This document shows positions 6,764-14,910 of a stretch of 15,022 nt of DNA, piece by piece. The notes under the pieces were generated by a model. It had not been told where the DNA came from. It saw only the letters and a list, made by a program, of their open reading frames with translations, and made no database searches. Position numbers and translations under genes: made by a program. Source of the stretch: Bacillota bacterium. Lineage in GTDB: Bacteria > Bacillota > Clostridia > Lachnospirales > Lachnospiraceae. The DNA lies in NCBI GenBank assembly GCA_023442465.1, contig JAEZZQ010000022.1:1-15022 (forward strand), written 5' to 3'. Positions within the stretch are counted from its first letter, which is position 1. Each line of letters begins with the position of its first letter.

Positions 6764-8458
6764 ATGCGAAAAAAAGTAAGCGGCCTGATTCTATGCTTTG
6801 CCTTATTATTTGCCCTCCCTCTCCCAGCTTTTGCGGCAAATCAGGTAAATACCATGGATATTCAGGCTGTCATTTACGAGGATGGCTCCATGTATGTTAC
6901 ACAGGTATGGGAGGGAGATTTTGACGAGGGAACCGAAAGCTACATTCCCATGAACGCACCCGAAACCCTGACCATCAGCCAGCTTACAGTCTCCGACCAA
7001 AACGGGAGCTATGAAATGGTGTCGGATTGGAATATTGATTGGAGCTTTGAAGAAAAGACAAGAAAATGCGGCATCCATGATACGGACAGCGGGTATGAAA
7101 TTTGCTTTGGCATCAGCCAGTATGGGCAAAACCGCTATGCCATTGAATATAAGCTGGACAATGCGGTGGGCGGTTACAGCGACAGGGATGGAGTCAATTT
7201 CCGATTCGTAAACGATGGGATGAACACCACCCCCACCGATGTGAAGGTGGAAATCCGGCTGGCGGACGGTACGCCCATCACCGATGAAACCGCCGATGTA
7301 TGGGGCTTTGGCTATGACGGACAGGTGGAATTTTCAAACGGCGCCATTCTCGCCTACACGGAAAGCCCAATCTATCCCGAAAACTATGTAACGGTATTGT
7401 TTTCTTTGGAGAAGGGAATCCTGGCCCCCTCACGGCAAGAAACGGGCAGCTTTGAAGAAGTAAGGGAAAAAGCCTTTGAGGGCAGCGATTACGATGATAC
7501 CGAATCCACCGGCGAGGAGACATCTACATTTGCAGCCCTTACCTTGACAGTGCTGTCCATCGGACTTCCCATCGGGCTGATTATCTGGATTAGCAGGATG
7601 AAAAAGAAACACGCAGAGAAAAAACGGCAACGGTTTACAGAGGGGTTCGGGTATTTCAGGGACATTCCAAATGACGGCAATCTGAGCGCAACCTATGCGC
7701 TGGGACGGCTGTTTGATGTGTGTGAGGACGGTGCGATCCTCTCCACAGGAATACTGCGGCTGATTCAGCTTGGCTGCCTGTCCCCTGTGGGAACGCAGCA
7801 GGTCGGCTTGATGGGCAAAACCAAAGAAACTGTGAGCCTGCGGCTGGTGGGCAGCAATCATAGCAGTATGAACGAGTATGACGAGTACCTCTATACGGTA
7901 TTGGAGGGCGCGGCCGGTTCGGATGCCGTCTTGCAACCAAAGGAGCTGGAACGCTTTGCAAGTCAAAACGACAAGCTGCTGCGTACCTACATACAAAAAT
8001 GCGACAGCGCGGGCAGAGCCTATTTGAACCAAAAGCACTGCCTGAAACGGTGGGATATGCCGGTAAGGCTCACTCACCTGACGCCAGCCGGTGTACAGGA
8101 GCTGGGCGAGCTGATGGGGCTGAAACGGTATCTGACGGATTATTCATTGATTGCTGAACGAGGTGTCAAGGAAATGCTGATTTGGCGGGAGCTGCTGACC
8201 TATGCCATACTGTTCGGCATCGCCGATCAGGTGGCGGAGCAAATGAAAGCACTATACCCGCAAATTTCTGCTGAGCTGACCGATTATAGCGGGAGCATGG
8301 CGACCGCCTATTCCTACCACTATTTGCTTTACAGCAATATGAAGAAAGCCGAGGAACAGCGTGAACAGGAAAAGCGCAGCGGCGGAGGCGGTGGATTTGC
8401 TTCCCTTGGTGGAGGCGGCGGCTCTATCGGTGGCGGTTCGGGCGGCGGAACAAGATAA
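6764..8458 (+). CDS. DUF2207-type membrane protein with Gly-rich tail
   Basis: A 564-residue predicted membrane protein. A signal peptide (MRKKVSGLILCFALLFALPL, cut near AFA-AN) leads to an extracellular DUF2207-like beta domain (about 28-235). A membrane helix at about 252-273 (LTLTVLSIGLPIGLIIWISR) is followed by a basic stretch and a cytoplasmic part with GFGYFRDIPNDGNLSATYAL, GLKRYLTDYSLIAER and LLTYAILFGIADQVAEQM, conserved in the family. The end is a glycine-rich tail (about 540-563). Family members usually have further helices before the GLKRYL motif; none is obvious here. An ATG at 6752 overlaps the LemA stop; 6764 is preferred because GAGGTG lies upstream and the signal peptide starts there. 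Function unknown; coupled to LemA. Confidence 0.85.
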   Translation: MRKKVSGLILCFALLFALPLPAFAANQVNTMDIQAVIYEDGSMYVTQVWEGDFDEGTESYIPMNAPETLTISQLTVSDQNGSYEMVSDWNIDWSFEEKTRKCGIHDTDSGYEICFGISQYGQNRYAIEYKLDNAVGGYSDRDGVNFRFVNDGMNTTPTDVKVEIRLADGTPITDETADVWGFGYDGQVEFSNGAILAYTESPIYPENYVTVLFSLEKGILAPSRQETGSFEEVREKAFEGSDYDDTESTGEETSTFAALTLTVLSIGLPIGLIIWISRMKKKHAEKKRQRFTEGFGYFRDIPNDGNLSATYALGRLFDVCEDGAILSTGILRLIQLGCLSPVGTQQVGLMGKTKETVSLRLVGSNHSSMNEYDEYLYTVLEGAAGSDAVLQPKELERFASQNDKLLRTYIQKCDSAGRAYLNQKHCLKRWDMPVRLTHLTPAGVQELGELMGLKRYLTDYSLIAERGVKEMLIWRELLTYAILFGIADQVAEQMKALYPQISAELTDYSGSMATAYSYHYLLYSNMKKAEEQREQEKRSGGGGGFASLGGGGGSIGGGSGGGTR

Positions 8459-8482
8459 TGAGAACAAATGGAGGAAATGATG

Positions 8483-9391
8483 ATGGATCTATTTTCTAAA
8501 AAACCCCCTTGTCCCATCTGCGGCGGCAAGATTCCACTGCTTCTGCCATCGAAAATTGAGGGCGAATATATTTGTAACGACTGTTATAACAAGATTGATA
8601 TGGATGCCGACAAGGAAAGCAATCTGACAATGCAGGGCTTTCGGGAATATCTGGCATTCTACCATCAAAACCAAATACTGAAAGACCAGTTCGTGGTTTC
8701 TGAGCGGATTGATCTCGGCCTTTGGGATACCAAAATCATCTTTGATTACCAGAACAAGTGGTTTTGCATGAGCAAACAGCCGGACAAGATCGTGTTTGAA
8801 GGCAAACAGCTAAAATCCTTTACCATTAAAGAGGACAACACCCCTCTGTTTGAGGGATCGGCAGCGGGTATACGCCGTTATGCCAGCACCGTGACCGAGC
8901 GGGTTATGGCGATGGCACCGCAAATCGCACAGGTGGCAGCGAGCAAGCGGACGGCACGAACCCTTGACAGGCTGGATGACGGCAAGGCAAACAACTCCGT
9001 ACCAATGCAGTATTTTGACGTTCATGAACCCTTTCAGGCGTTTAACGTGGAGCTGCATTTCGACCACCCCTACTGGACGGTGCTCAAATGTGATATGGAC
9101 GGCCCCAGGTTTGATAACAACCTCCCGGATGTGAACAACTACCTTCGCTCCTATCATCAAAGCATAGAAGAACTTGAAAAGCTGGTGGCTGCACTCAGGA
9201 CAGTGTCCTTTCCCGACGCAGCCGAGCAGTCTATTGGCCCCGGTATGGTGGGGATGGGGGCCTTACATACCAACATGGCTCCGCCTGCCGACGTCATCGA
9301 GGAAATCAAAAAATACAAGGCGCTCATGGAGGACGGTGTGATTTCCCAGCAGGAGTTTGAGGCAAAGAAACGCCAGCTCCTTGGGATTTGA
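8483..9391 (+). CDS. Zinc-ribbon and SHOCT-domain protein
   Basis: About 302 residues. The N-terminus holds a treble-clef or zinc-ribbon with CPICGG and CNDCY (two CxxC pairs, residues about 10-35), like DUF4428 proteins. The middle (about 75-230) resembles a PH-like/DUF4429-type fold (KQPDKIVFEGKQLKSFTIKE) but is not firmly placed. The C-terminus IEEIKKYKALMEDGVISQQE through FEAKKRQLLGI is a SHOCT module, common in membrane-linked proteins and often assisting oligomerisation. There is no signal peptide, so it is cytoplasmic. Four in-frame ATGs occur at 8468, 8477, 8480 and 8483; GGAGG at 8470-8474 best serves 8483. It starts 24 bases after the DUF2207 gene and probably works with that membrane protein; exact role unknown. 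Confidence 0.82.
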   Translation: MDLFSKKPPCPICGGKIPLLLPSKIEGEYICNDCYNKIDMDADKESNLTMQGFREYLAFYHQNQILKDQFVVSERIDLGLWDTKIIFDYQNKWFCMSKQPDKIVFEGKQLKSFTIKEDNTPLFEGSAAGIRRYASTVTERVMAMAPQIAQVAASKRTARTLDRLDDGKANNSVPMQYFDVHEPFQAFNVELHFDHPYWTVLKCDMDGPRFDNNLPDVNNYLRSYHQSIEELEKLVAALRTVSFPDAAEQSIGPGMVGMGALHTNMAPPADVIEEIKKYKALMEDGVISQQEFEAKKRQLLGI

Positions 9392-9428
9392 AGAAAATCA
9401 ACCTGTTTATGCGGAAGGGGGGCATGAC

Positions 9429-9608
9429 ATGACCTACGCCTGCGAGGACTGCGGCTTTTTATTCTGCCGGATGGGAGTGGTAAAGGAATGCCCTTCCTGC
9501 GAGAAACCCCATATTCGCCCCGCCACCGAGGAAGAAGCCGATAGGCTGCAGAAACTTTTGGAACACGGAAACACAAGTTCACGAATCAAGGAGGAACAGA
9601 CCATATGA
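9429..9608 (+). CDS. Small zinc-ribbon (rubredoxin-like) protein
   Basis: A 59-residue protein with two CxxC knuckles, CEDC (residues 5-8) and CPSC, plus an extra cysteine in FLFCRMG, and a charged helix PATEEEADRLQKLLEHG. The spacing suggests a single zinc ribbon; I recall similar short proteins in gut Clostridia but cannot assign a function. The reading frame is open back to 9357, inside the previous gene, but the ATG at 9429 follows GGAAGGGGGG and begins the domain. Its stop overlaps the next gene's ATG (ATGA at 9605-9608), implying translational coupling to the giant surface protein. Confidence 0.75.
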   Translation: MTYACEDCGFLFCRMGVVKECPSCEKPHIRPATEEEADRLQKLLEHGNTSSRIKEEQTI

Positions 9609-12600
9609 ACAAACGACTATTCAGTATGTTTCTTGCGCTGTGCATGATTGTGACCATGCTGCCGGTATCGGCAATGGCGGAAGAAATCCATACAACCTTT
9701 GGTGGGAACGGAGAAATTATCAGCTTTGCACCGCTGACAGAAACAGAAAAAATGGTATCACCGGGCAAATCCTGCGAGGATTTAGAATTGCCCGAAACAC
9801 TGACCGCCACAGTGCGGACAGCCGTGCCTGCCGATGAAAATCCTGTGCAGGATTCCGGCAGCCCGCAAACGGCAACCCCCGCAACGACAACAGAACCTCA
9901 ATGGGAAGAAACCACCGTGGAGATTCCAGTGACATGGGTTTCGCCCGGCTATGACATGAATACCGAGGGCGAATATGTCTTCACCCCGGTGGTTGAGGGC
10001 TATACGGTAAGCGCCCCGCTGCCGGAGATTGTTGTGACTGTGGGTGACATGCCGCCAATCGCGGCGGCGCGTGGGTTGGTTGCTCCCATGTCTGCCACCA
10101 ACTACGACATATGGGTGGGCGGCGTGGAGGTGACCAGTGCGAACAAAGCGGATGTGCTTGGCGAAGGTGATACGGGCGCAACCGTCACCTATAACAGTGA
10201 CACAAATACCCTCACACTGAACGATGCGGCAATTACCACTGGGTACACATTGTCAGCAGCTAACTACGGTATTTATGCCCCGAACGGTCTTAAGCTCAAA
10301 TTGGTGGGCGCAAATTCTATTGCTCTTCCGAATTCTCTAAACACTATATATGGAATTTGTACTCAAGATAGTGACCTCCAAATCAGTGCGGAAAATAACG
10401 GCTCGCTCACTGTAACCGGCAGTACTAACTTTGGAATTTATAGCGAAAATCTAACTATCAACAGCGGTGCAATTACCACTGTGGGTTCGGTGATTTTTGT
10501 GGGGGAATCCGTATCTATCAGCGGAGGAACCGTGACAAGCACCGGAGGCACTCAAGGAATTGTAGGGGGAACAATAACCGTTAGCGGCGGAACGATAACT
10601 GCAAGCGGTAGTGTTAAGGCATTGACCAACTCTGTCGGGTCTCCTGATTTCACAGGTATGCAGGTGACGGCAAGCGCCAATATGAACGGAACCCCCGCTG
10701 TTTCATATAATGCGGCGAATCTTTCAACCTATAAATACATCAAGGTGGAGCCGGGCGCAGCGGGCACCACAGCCCCCACAGTTACTTCGGTAACGGTGCC
10801 GGGGAACGGAACGTATTCTGCCGCAAACAATTTGGATTTCACAGTAACTTTTGACGAGAATGTGACTGTAAACACCTCCAGCGGCACACCGTATCTCTCG
10901 CTGATCATCGGTAGCACGTCACGGCAGGCCACTTATGTAAGCGGCAGTGGCGCAAGTAATCTGGTCTTTCGTTATACGGTGCAGGCGGGCGACAGCGACA
11001 GTAACGGCATCAGCATCGGCTCGCTAATCCTAAACGGTGGCACCATCCAAGATGGCGCAGGAAATAATGCGAATCTGACGCTGAACAGCGTAGGCAACAT
11101 GACCGGCGTACTGGTGGATACCTCAGTGGCTCCTTCCATCACAGGCCAGCCATACCCTCAAACGGTGAACGAAGGGCAGTCGGTTAATTTCTCGGTTACG
11201 GCGACCGGAACGGGTTTAACCTATCAGTGGCAGGTTAACACTGGCAGCAGCTTTGCGAACATCTCGAGCGGTGGAGTATACAGCGGAGCCAGTACGTCGA
11301 CGCTGACTATCACCGGGGTAACCGCAGGGATGAACGGCTATCAATACCGTGCCATCGTCAGTGGTACGGTAGCGCCTGTTGCTACCTCAAATTCAGCCAC
11401 GCTAACGGTAACCGCTGCGCCCAGCTACACCATTACAGCCAATCCGACCGCCAAGGACTTCGGTTCGCTGACGGTGGGCTACACTGCCCCAGCAGCGCAG
11501 ACCGTTACCATCACAAACACTGGAAACTCCAGCGTGACACTGACTCAGCCGACCAGCACCAGCTATACCATCGGCGCACTCAGTACCACTACACTGGCGG
11601 CAGGCGGTACGGCTACCTTTACCGTTGCACCGAAGGTCGGTCTTGCGGTGGGGAATTACAATGAAACGCTGACAGTAAGCACCAACCACAGCACCAATGC
11701 TACGGTGAATTTAAGTTTCTCTGTGACGGCGGTTCCTACCTACACCATCACAGCCAATCCCACCAGCAAGGATTTTGGATCGCTGGAAGTGGGCTACAGC
11801 GCCCCGACAGCGCAGACCGTCACCATTACAAACACTGGAAACTCCAGTTTGACGCTGACCCAGCCGACCAGCACCAACTACACCATCGGCACACTCAGTA
11901 CCACTACGCTAGCGGCAGGCGATATAGCCACCTTTACCATTACACCGAAAGCCGGTCTTGCAGTGGGCAATTACAATGAAACCCTGAACGTAAGCACCAA
12001 CCACAGCACCAACGCTACGGTAGGACTGAGCGTCTCTGTGACGGCGGTTTCCACCTACACCATCAGAGGTACCATCAAGGGCAGCGATACAGGCAGCGGC
12101 ATTAACGGCGCTTCTGTGTGGTTAAAGAACGGAAGTGGCCCTGTAGGTACTCCGGTACTCACAGATGCAAACGGAGCCTACACCATTTCCAATGTTTCGG
12201 CAGGTAGCTACAGCATTGATGCAGGCGCTCCCGGCTACTACCTCGGCACCATCAGTAGCGTTACGGTATCCGCAAATGTAACCGGCAAAGACTTGACATT
12301 GACCAGCATCATGATATTCACTCCTGTAACGGATATCACCATGACCAATGCCGCTTCTGTGCAGGCGGGCAGTGGTTTAACCTTGACAGGAATCGTTTCT
12401 CCCGCCAATGCCACCAATCAAAGCATTGTCTGGAGCGTGGAAAACGCAAACGGCACGGGCGCAACCATTGCAGGCAGCACCTTTAGTGCAACGTCGGCAG
12501 GTACAGCCACGGTGAAAGCAACCGTTGCAAACGGCTCGACCGCAAGCAGTGATTACACAAAAACCTTCGATATTACTGTAACGACGATACCGGTTGTAAC

Positions 12601-14422
12601 CCACACCATCACAGCAACAGCAGGCACTGGGGGTAGTATTTCCCCCAGCGGCAGTGTGACGGTGGACAGCGGCACAAGCAAAGCCTTTACCATCACACCC
12701 AGCAGCAATTATTCTATCGCGGATGTGAAGGTGGATGACGTAAGCCAAGGAAAGATTACAAGCTACACTTTTTCTGGCGTAAGCGCCAATCACACCATTG
12801 CGGCAACATTTAGCTACAATGGCAGCTCCGGCGGTGATGGCGGCGGCAGCTCCTCGGACAACAGCAGCCCTGTCATCGTCACCCCGCCCGCACCGGATAA
12901 GCCCAATTCACCTACACAGGGGGAAATCAAGGTTCCCGGCACAGCAGACGGCAAGGGCAATGTCATAGTGAACATCACTGGCAAAACTGTGACTGACGCC
13001 TTTGACAAGGCATTGGCTGAGGCCAAGAAAAACGGCACGGAGCAAAATGGCATTACAGTAGTTCTCCGTGTGGACACCGGCAATAAGACAGGCTCTAATG
13101 TTACGGTCAATCTGCCTAAGACCGTGCAGGACACTATCATTGAAAAGAAAATTGTCAACACCATTGTGGTGGTAGATAACCCCGACATCCGAATTGGCAT
13201 GGATTTGGCTACCGTGCAGGAAATCAACAAACAGGCAAAATCGGATGTCAACATCACCGCCACCCGTGGGGACAGCAGCAAGCTGACCGGTGATGCGAAA
13301 AAAGCCATCGGCAGCCGCCCGGTATTCGACCTCAATGTGAACTACGGCAACGGCAAGGCAGTCAGCAGCTTCGGCGCAGGCAGCGTATCGGTAACTATTC
13401 CCTACACCCTCGGCGCAAATGAAAACGCAGGAAATGTGCAGGCGGTCTATGTGGATGCCAAGGGCAAGGTACACTGGCTCACAAACTCGGTCTATGACAG
13501 TGTGGAACAGGTACTGCGTTTCAGCACCGACCATTTTTCCACCTACGGCATCGGCTACAAGCAGACCAATACCGCATTTACAGACATTGCGGCTCATTGG
13601 GCAAAGGAAGATATTGAGTTTGTGGTGAGCCGTGGCTTGTTCAGCGGCACTTCCAACACTACCTTCAGCCCGAACACGGCCATGACAAGAGGAATGTTTG
13701 TCACGGCGCTGGGACGGCTGGCAAATGCCGATGTGAGCAGCTATGCAAAGAGCAGCTTCACCGATGTGAAAAGCGATGCTTACTACATGGGCTACATTGA
13801 GTGGGCAAGCAAAAACAGTATCGTAAACGGCACCGGCAATGGAAAGTTTGCTCCGGATCAGTCCATCACCCGTGAGCAGATGGCGGTCATCATGCAGAAC
13901 TATGCAAAGGTCATCGGATTTACATTACCGAAGGTTCATGAAGAAAATACCTTTGCCGACAGCACCAAAATCAGCGTCTACGCCAAGGATGCAGTGAAGC
14001 AGATGCAGATGGCAGGCGTGATCAGCGGCAAAAATGGCAATCTTTTCGACCCGCAGGGTACAGCCACAAGAGCCGAGGTTTCAGCAGTGCTGCGCCGCTT
14101 TGTGGAGCTGGCAATTTCCAGCGACACGGCGCAGGGCTGGACCATGAACGATTCCGGCAAATGGATGTACTTCAAGGATGGCAAGCCCCTCACCGGCAAG
14201 CAGGACATTGATGGTGGGGCCTATACCTTTGACCAGTACGGCGTGACGGCGGATGTGCCCAAAAATCTCCGCTATACAACCTACATCGTACAAAAGGGCG
14301 ACAGCTTCTGGCTCATTGCACACAAGCTGGGATGCACAATGTCCGAGTTGGAACGGCTGAATAACAAGAGCCGGTTTTCTATCATTTACCCCGGCGATGT
14401 ACTCCGAGTGCCGGAAAAATAA
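9605..14422 (+). CDS. Giant modular surface protein with SLH and LysM wall anchors
   Basis: A 1605-residue exported protein. The signal peptide MNKRLFSMFLALCMIVTMLP is cut near AMA-EE. Visible modules: a repetitive carbohydrate-binding-like beta segment (about 167-380, NDAAITTGYTL, NSGAITTVG, SISGGTVTSTGG); an Ig-like domain (about 389-503); another with SITGQPYPQTV and YQWQVN (about 511-603); two 105-residue ASPM/SPD-2/Hydin-like repeats (608-817); a carboxypeptidase-regulatory-like domain (818-905, TDANGAYTISNVSAGSYSI); a Big-2-like domain (about 905-998); a 'bacterial repeat' (about 1000-1076); a Gly/Ser linker; a pre-SLH domain; three SLH repeats (from about 1325, FTDIAAHWAKEDIEF); a choline-binding-like repeat (WMYFKDGKPLTGKQ); and a C-terminal LysM (YIVQKGDSFWLIAHKLG). 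It is likely a wall-bound adhesin or scaffold. The ribosome site is AAGGAGGAACAG. Confidence 0.92.
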   Translation: MNKRLFSMFLALCMIVTMLPVSAMAEEIHTTFGGNGEIISFAPLTETEKMVSPGKSCEDLELPETLTATVRTAVPADENPVQDSGSPQTATPATTTEPQWEETTVEIPVTWVSPGYDMNTEGEYVFTPVVEGYTVSAPLPEIVVTVGDMPPIAAARGLVAPMSATNYDIWVGGVEVTSANKADVLGEGDTGATVTYNSDTNTLTLNDAAITTGYTLSAANYGIYAPNGLKLKLVGANSIALPNSLNTIYGICTQDSDLQISAENNGSLTVTGSTNFGIYSENLTINSGAITTVGSVIFVGESVSISGGTVTSTGGTQGIVGGTITVSGGTITASGSVKALTNSVGSPDFTGMQVTASANMNGTPAVSYNAANLSTYKYIKVEPGAAGTTAPTVTSVTVPGNGTYSAANNLDFTVTFDENVTVNTSSGTPYLSLIIGSTSRQATYVSGSGASNLVFRYTVQAGDSDSNGISIGSLILNGGTIQDGAGNNANLTLNSVGNMTGVLVDTSVAPSITGQPYPQTVNEGQSVNFSVTATGTGLTYQWQVNTGSSFANISSGGVYSGASTSTLTITGVTAGMNGYQYRAIVSGTVAPVATSNSATLTVTAAPSYTITANPTAKDFGSLTVGYTAPAAQTVTITNTGNSSVTLTQPTSTSYTIGALSTTTLAAGGTATFTVAPKVGLAVGNYNETLTVSTNHSTNATVNLSFSVTAVPTYTITANPTSKDFGSLEVGYSAPTAQTVTITNTGNSSLTLTQPTSTNYTIGTLSTTTLAAGDIATFTITPKAGLAVGNYNETLNVSTNHSTNATVGLSVSVTAVSTYTIRGTIKGSDTGSGINGASVWLKNGSGPVGTPVLTDANGAYTISNVSAGSYSIDAGAPGYYLGTISSVTVSANVTGKDLTLTSIMIFTPVTDITMTNAASVQAGSGLTLTGIVSPANATNQSIVWSVENANGTGATIAGSTFSATSAGTATVKATVANGSTASSDYTKTFDITVTTIPVVTHTITATAGTGGSISPSGSVTVDSGTSKAFTITPSSNYSIADVKVDDVSQGKITSYTFSGVSANHTIAATFSYNGSSGGDGGGSSSDNSSPVIVTPPAPDKPNSPTQGEIKVPGTADGKGNVIVNITGKTVTDAFDKALAEAKKNGTEQNGITVVLRVDTGNKTGSNVTVNLPKTVQDTIIEKKIVNTIVVVDNPDIRIGMDLATVQEINKQAKSDVNITATRGDSSKLTGDAKKAIGSRPVFDLNVNYGNGKAVSSFGAGSVSVTIPYTLGANENAGNVQAVYVDAKGKVHWLTNSVYDSVEQVLRFSTDHFSTYGIGYKQTNTAFTDIAAHWAKEDIEFVVSRGLFSGTSNTTFSPNTAMTRGMFVTALGRLANADVSSYAKSSFTDVKSDAYYMGYIEWASKNSIVNGTGNGKFAPDQSITREQMAVIMQNYAKVIGFTLPKVHEENTFADSTKISVYAKDAVKQMQMAGVISGKNGNLFDPQGTATRAEVSAVLRRFVELAISSDTAQGWTMNDSGKWMYFKDGKPLTGKQDIDGGAYTFDQYGVTADVPKNLRYTTYIVQKGDSFWLIAHKLGCTMSELERLNNKSRFSIIYPGDVLRVPEK
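11426..12055 (+). repeat. Two tandem 315-bp repeats inside the surface-protein gene
   Basis: Copies at 11426-11740 and 11741-12055, each exactly 105 codons, encode YTITANPT(A/S)KDFGSL-type repeats with shared stretches QTVTITNTGNSS, LTQPTST and VGNYNETL. A third repeat start (YTI) at 12056 turns into an unrelated domain. The near-identity at the DNA level points to recent duplication, and the array could vary in copy number. Confidence 0.9.
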
Positions 14423-14445
14423 AGCACAGACAACAAAATGAATAA

Positions 14446-14527
14446 TGCCAAGGGCAAACCCGGTTAAAGCCGGGGACGCAAAGCTGAGGATCTAAGGCGC
14501 AAATGCGCTATGATAGTCTGGCTGCAA
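14446..14527 (+). ncRNA. Cyclic di-GMP-I (GEMM) riboswitch aptamer
   Basis: The aptamer core is clear: GGGCAAACC, the P1a-type hairpin CCCGGTTAAAGCCGGG, the conserved GGGGACGCAAAGC, then GGATCTAAGG, a short GCGCAAATGCGC hairpin, TATGATAGTCTGGCTGC. It lies 23 bases after the surface-protein gene and reads on the same strand. In Clostridia these elements bind c-di-GMP and control genes for motility, adhesion or surface proteins through a downstream terminator. Here the next plus-strand gene is the second copy of the sigma-like gene at 14922, beyond two terminators, so the target is unclear. The 14423-14921 gene-free stretch otherwise holds the hairpin, terminators and inverted repeat listed below. 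Confidence 0.88.
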
Positions 14528-14535
14528 AACCGCGC

Positions 14536-14567
14536 AGAGCCTGCCCTATATTCTGAGGGTGGGCTCT
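14536..14567 (+). terminator. Hairpin just after the GEMM aptamer
   Basis: AGAGCCTGCCC (14536-14546) pairs with GGGTGGGCTCT (14557-14567), 11 bp with one G-U and a 10-base loop. TTGCCATATTTTAC follows, a weak T tract. It starts 9 bases after the aptamer and may be part of the expression platform. The same hairpin follows the degenerate copy at 711-742. Confidence 0.55.
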
Positions 14568-14598
14568 TGCCATATTTTACGGGTATTTGTGGTATCGG

Positions 14599-14666
14599 GC
14601 AGGGCTTTCGTTATACGCCACGGCGAAGAGGGTCCTCTTATGCGTATGCCCTGCTTTTTGTTTTTT
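14599..14666 (+). terminator. Strong Rho-independent terminator
   Basis: The outer stem GCAGGGC (14599-14605) pairs with GCCCTGC (14648-14654). Inside it ATACGC pairs with GCGTAT, and AAGAGG with CCTCTT. TTTTTGTTTTTT follows directly (14655-14666). It would end transcripts from the surface-protein gene or from the riboswitch leader. Its left arm begins in the region shared with the left copy, but the left copy lacks the right arm and T-run. Confidence 0.85.
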
Positions 14667-14738
14667 CAGAGGTGGAAATAAAGACGGCGCGGCTCGTACA
14701 TACCACCTCTCAAATATACAATTTAATAGCCATATTCT

Positions 14739-14782
14739 AAAAAAGTCAGTATTTTGCCAAGGGCAACGTACTGACTTTTTTT
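14739..14782. terminator. Bidirectional Rho-independent terminator
   Basis: AAAAAAGTCAGTA (14739-14751) pairs perfectly with TACTGACTTTTTT (14769-14781), with a GCC/GGC mini-stem in the loop. The A tract on the left and T tract on the right let it act on both strands. It separates the riboswitch region from the sigma-like gene. Confidence 0.85.
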
Positions 14783-14875
14783 GTTCGACAAAAAAAACGT
14801 TTATATTCCTTTTTATTCCAAACAAGGACCTTGACGGCTGTCTGATTGTCGAACCGCGCTGCCGCTCTCCACCCC

Positions 14876-14910
14876 CCGATCTGTTTTCGCATTCCAGCAA
14901 AACAGATCGG
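14876..14910 (+). promoter_or_regulatory. Inverted repeat next to the ribosome site of the sigma-like gene
   Basis: CCGATCTGTTTT (14876-14887) pairs perfectly with AAAACAGATCGG (14899-14910) across an 11-base loop. The last two bases of the right arm are the first two of the GGAGG ribosome site, so the folded RNA could limit translation of the sigma-like gene, or the DNA could be a protein-binding palindrome. The right arm is also the first 12 bases of the window. Confidence 0.7.

Noticed and set aside
12908..13597. Long minus-strand open frame opposite the surface-protein gene (229 codons), and similar ones at 12377-12793, 12814-13335 and 7430-8077
   Set aside because: They are antisense to clearly coding sequence with domain matches, have no recognisable domains or convincing ribosome sites, and arise from codon bias.
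14577..14900. Open frames on both strands after the riboswitch (for example 14510-14740 plus and 14577-14900 minus)
   Set aside because: They run through two strong terminator hairpins and show no protein-like signal.
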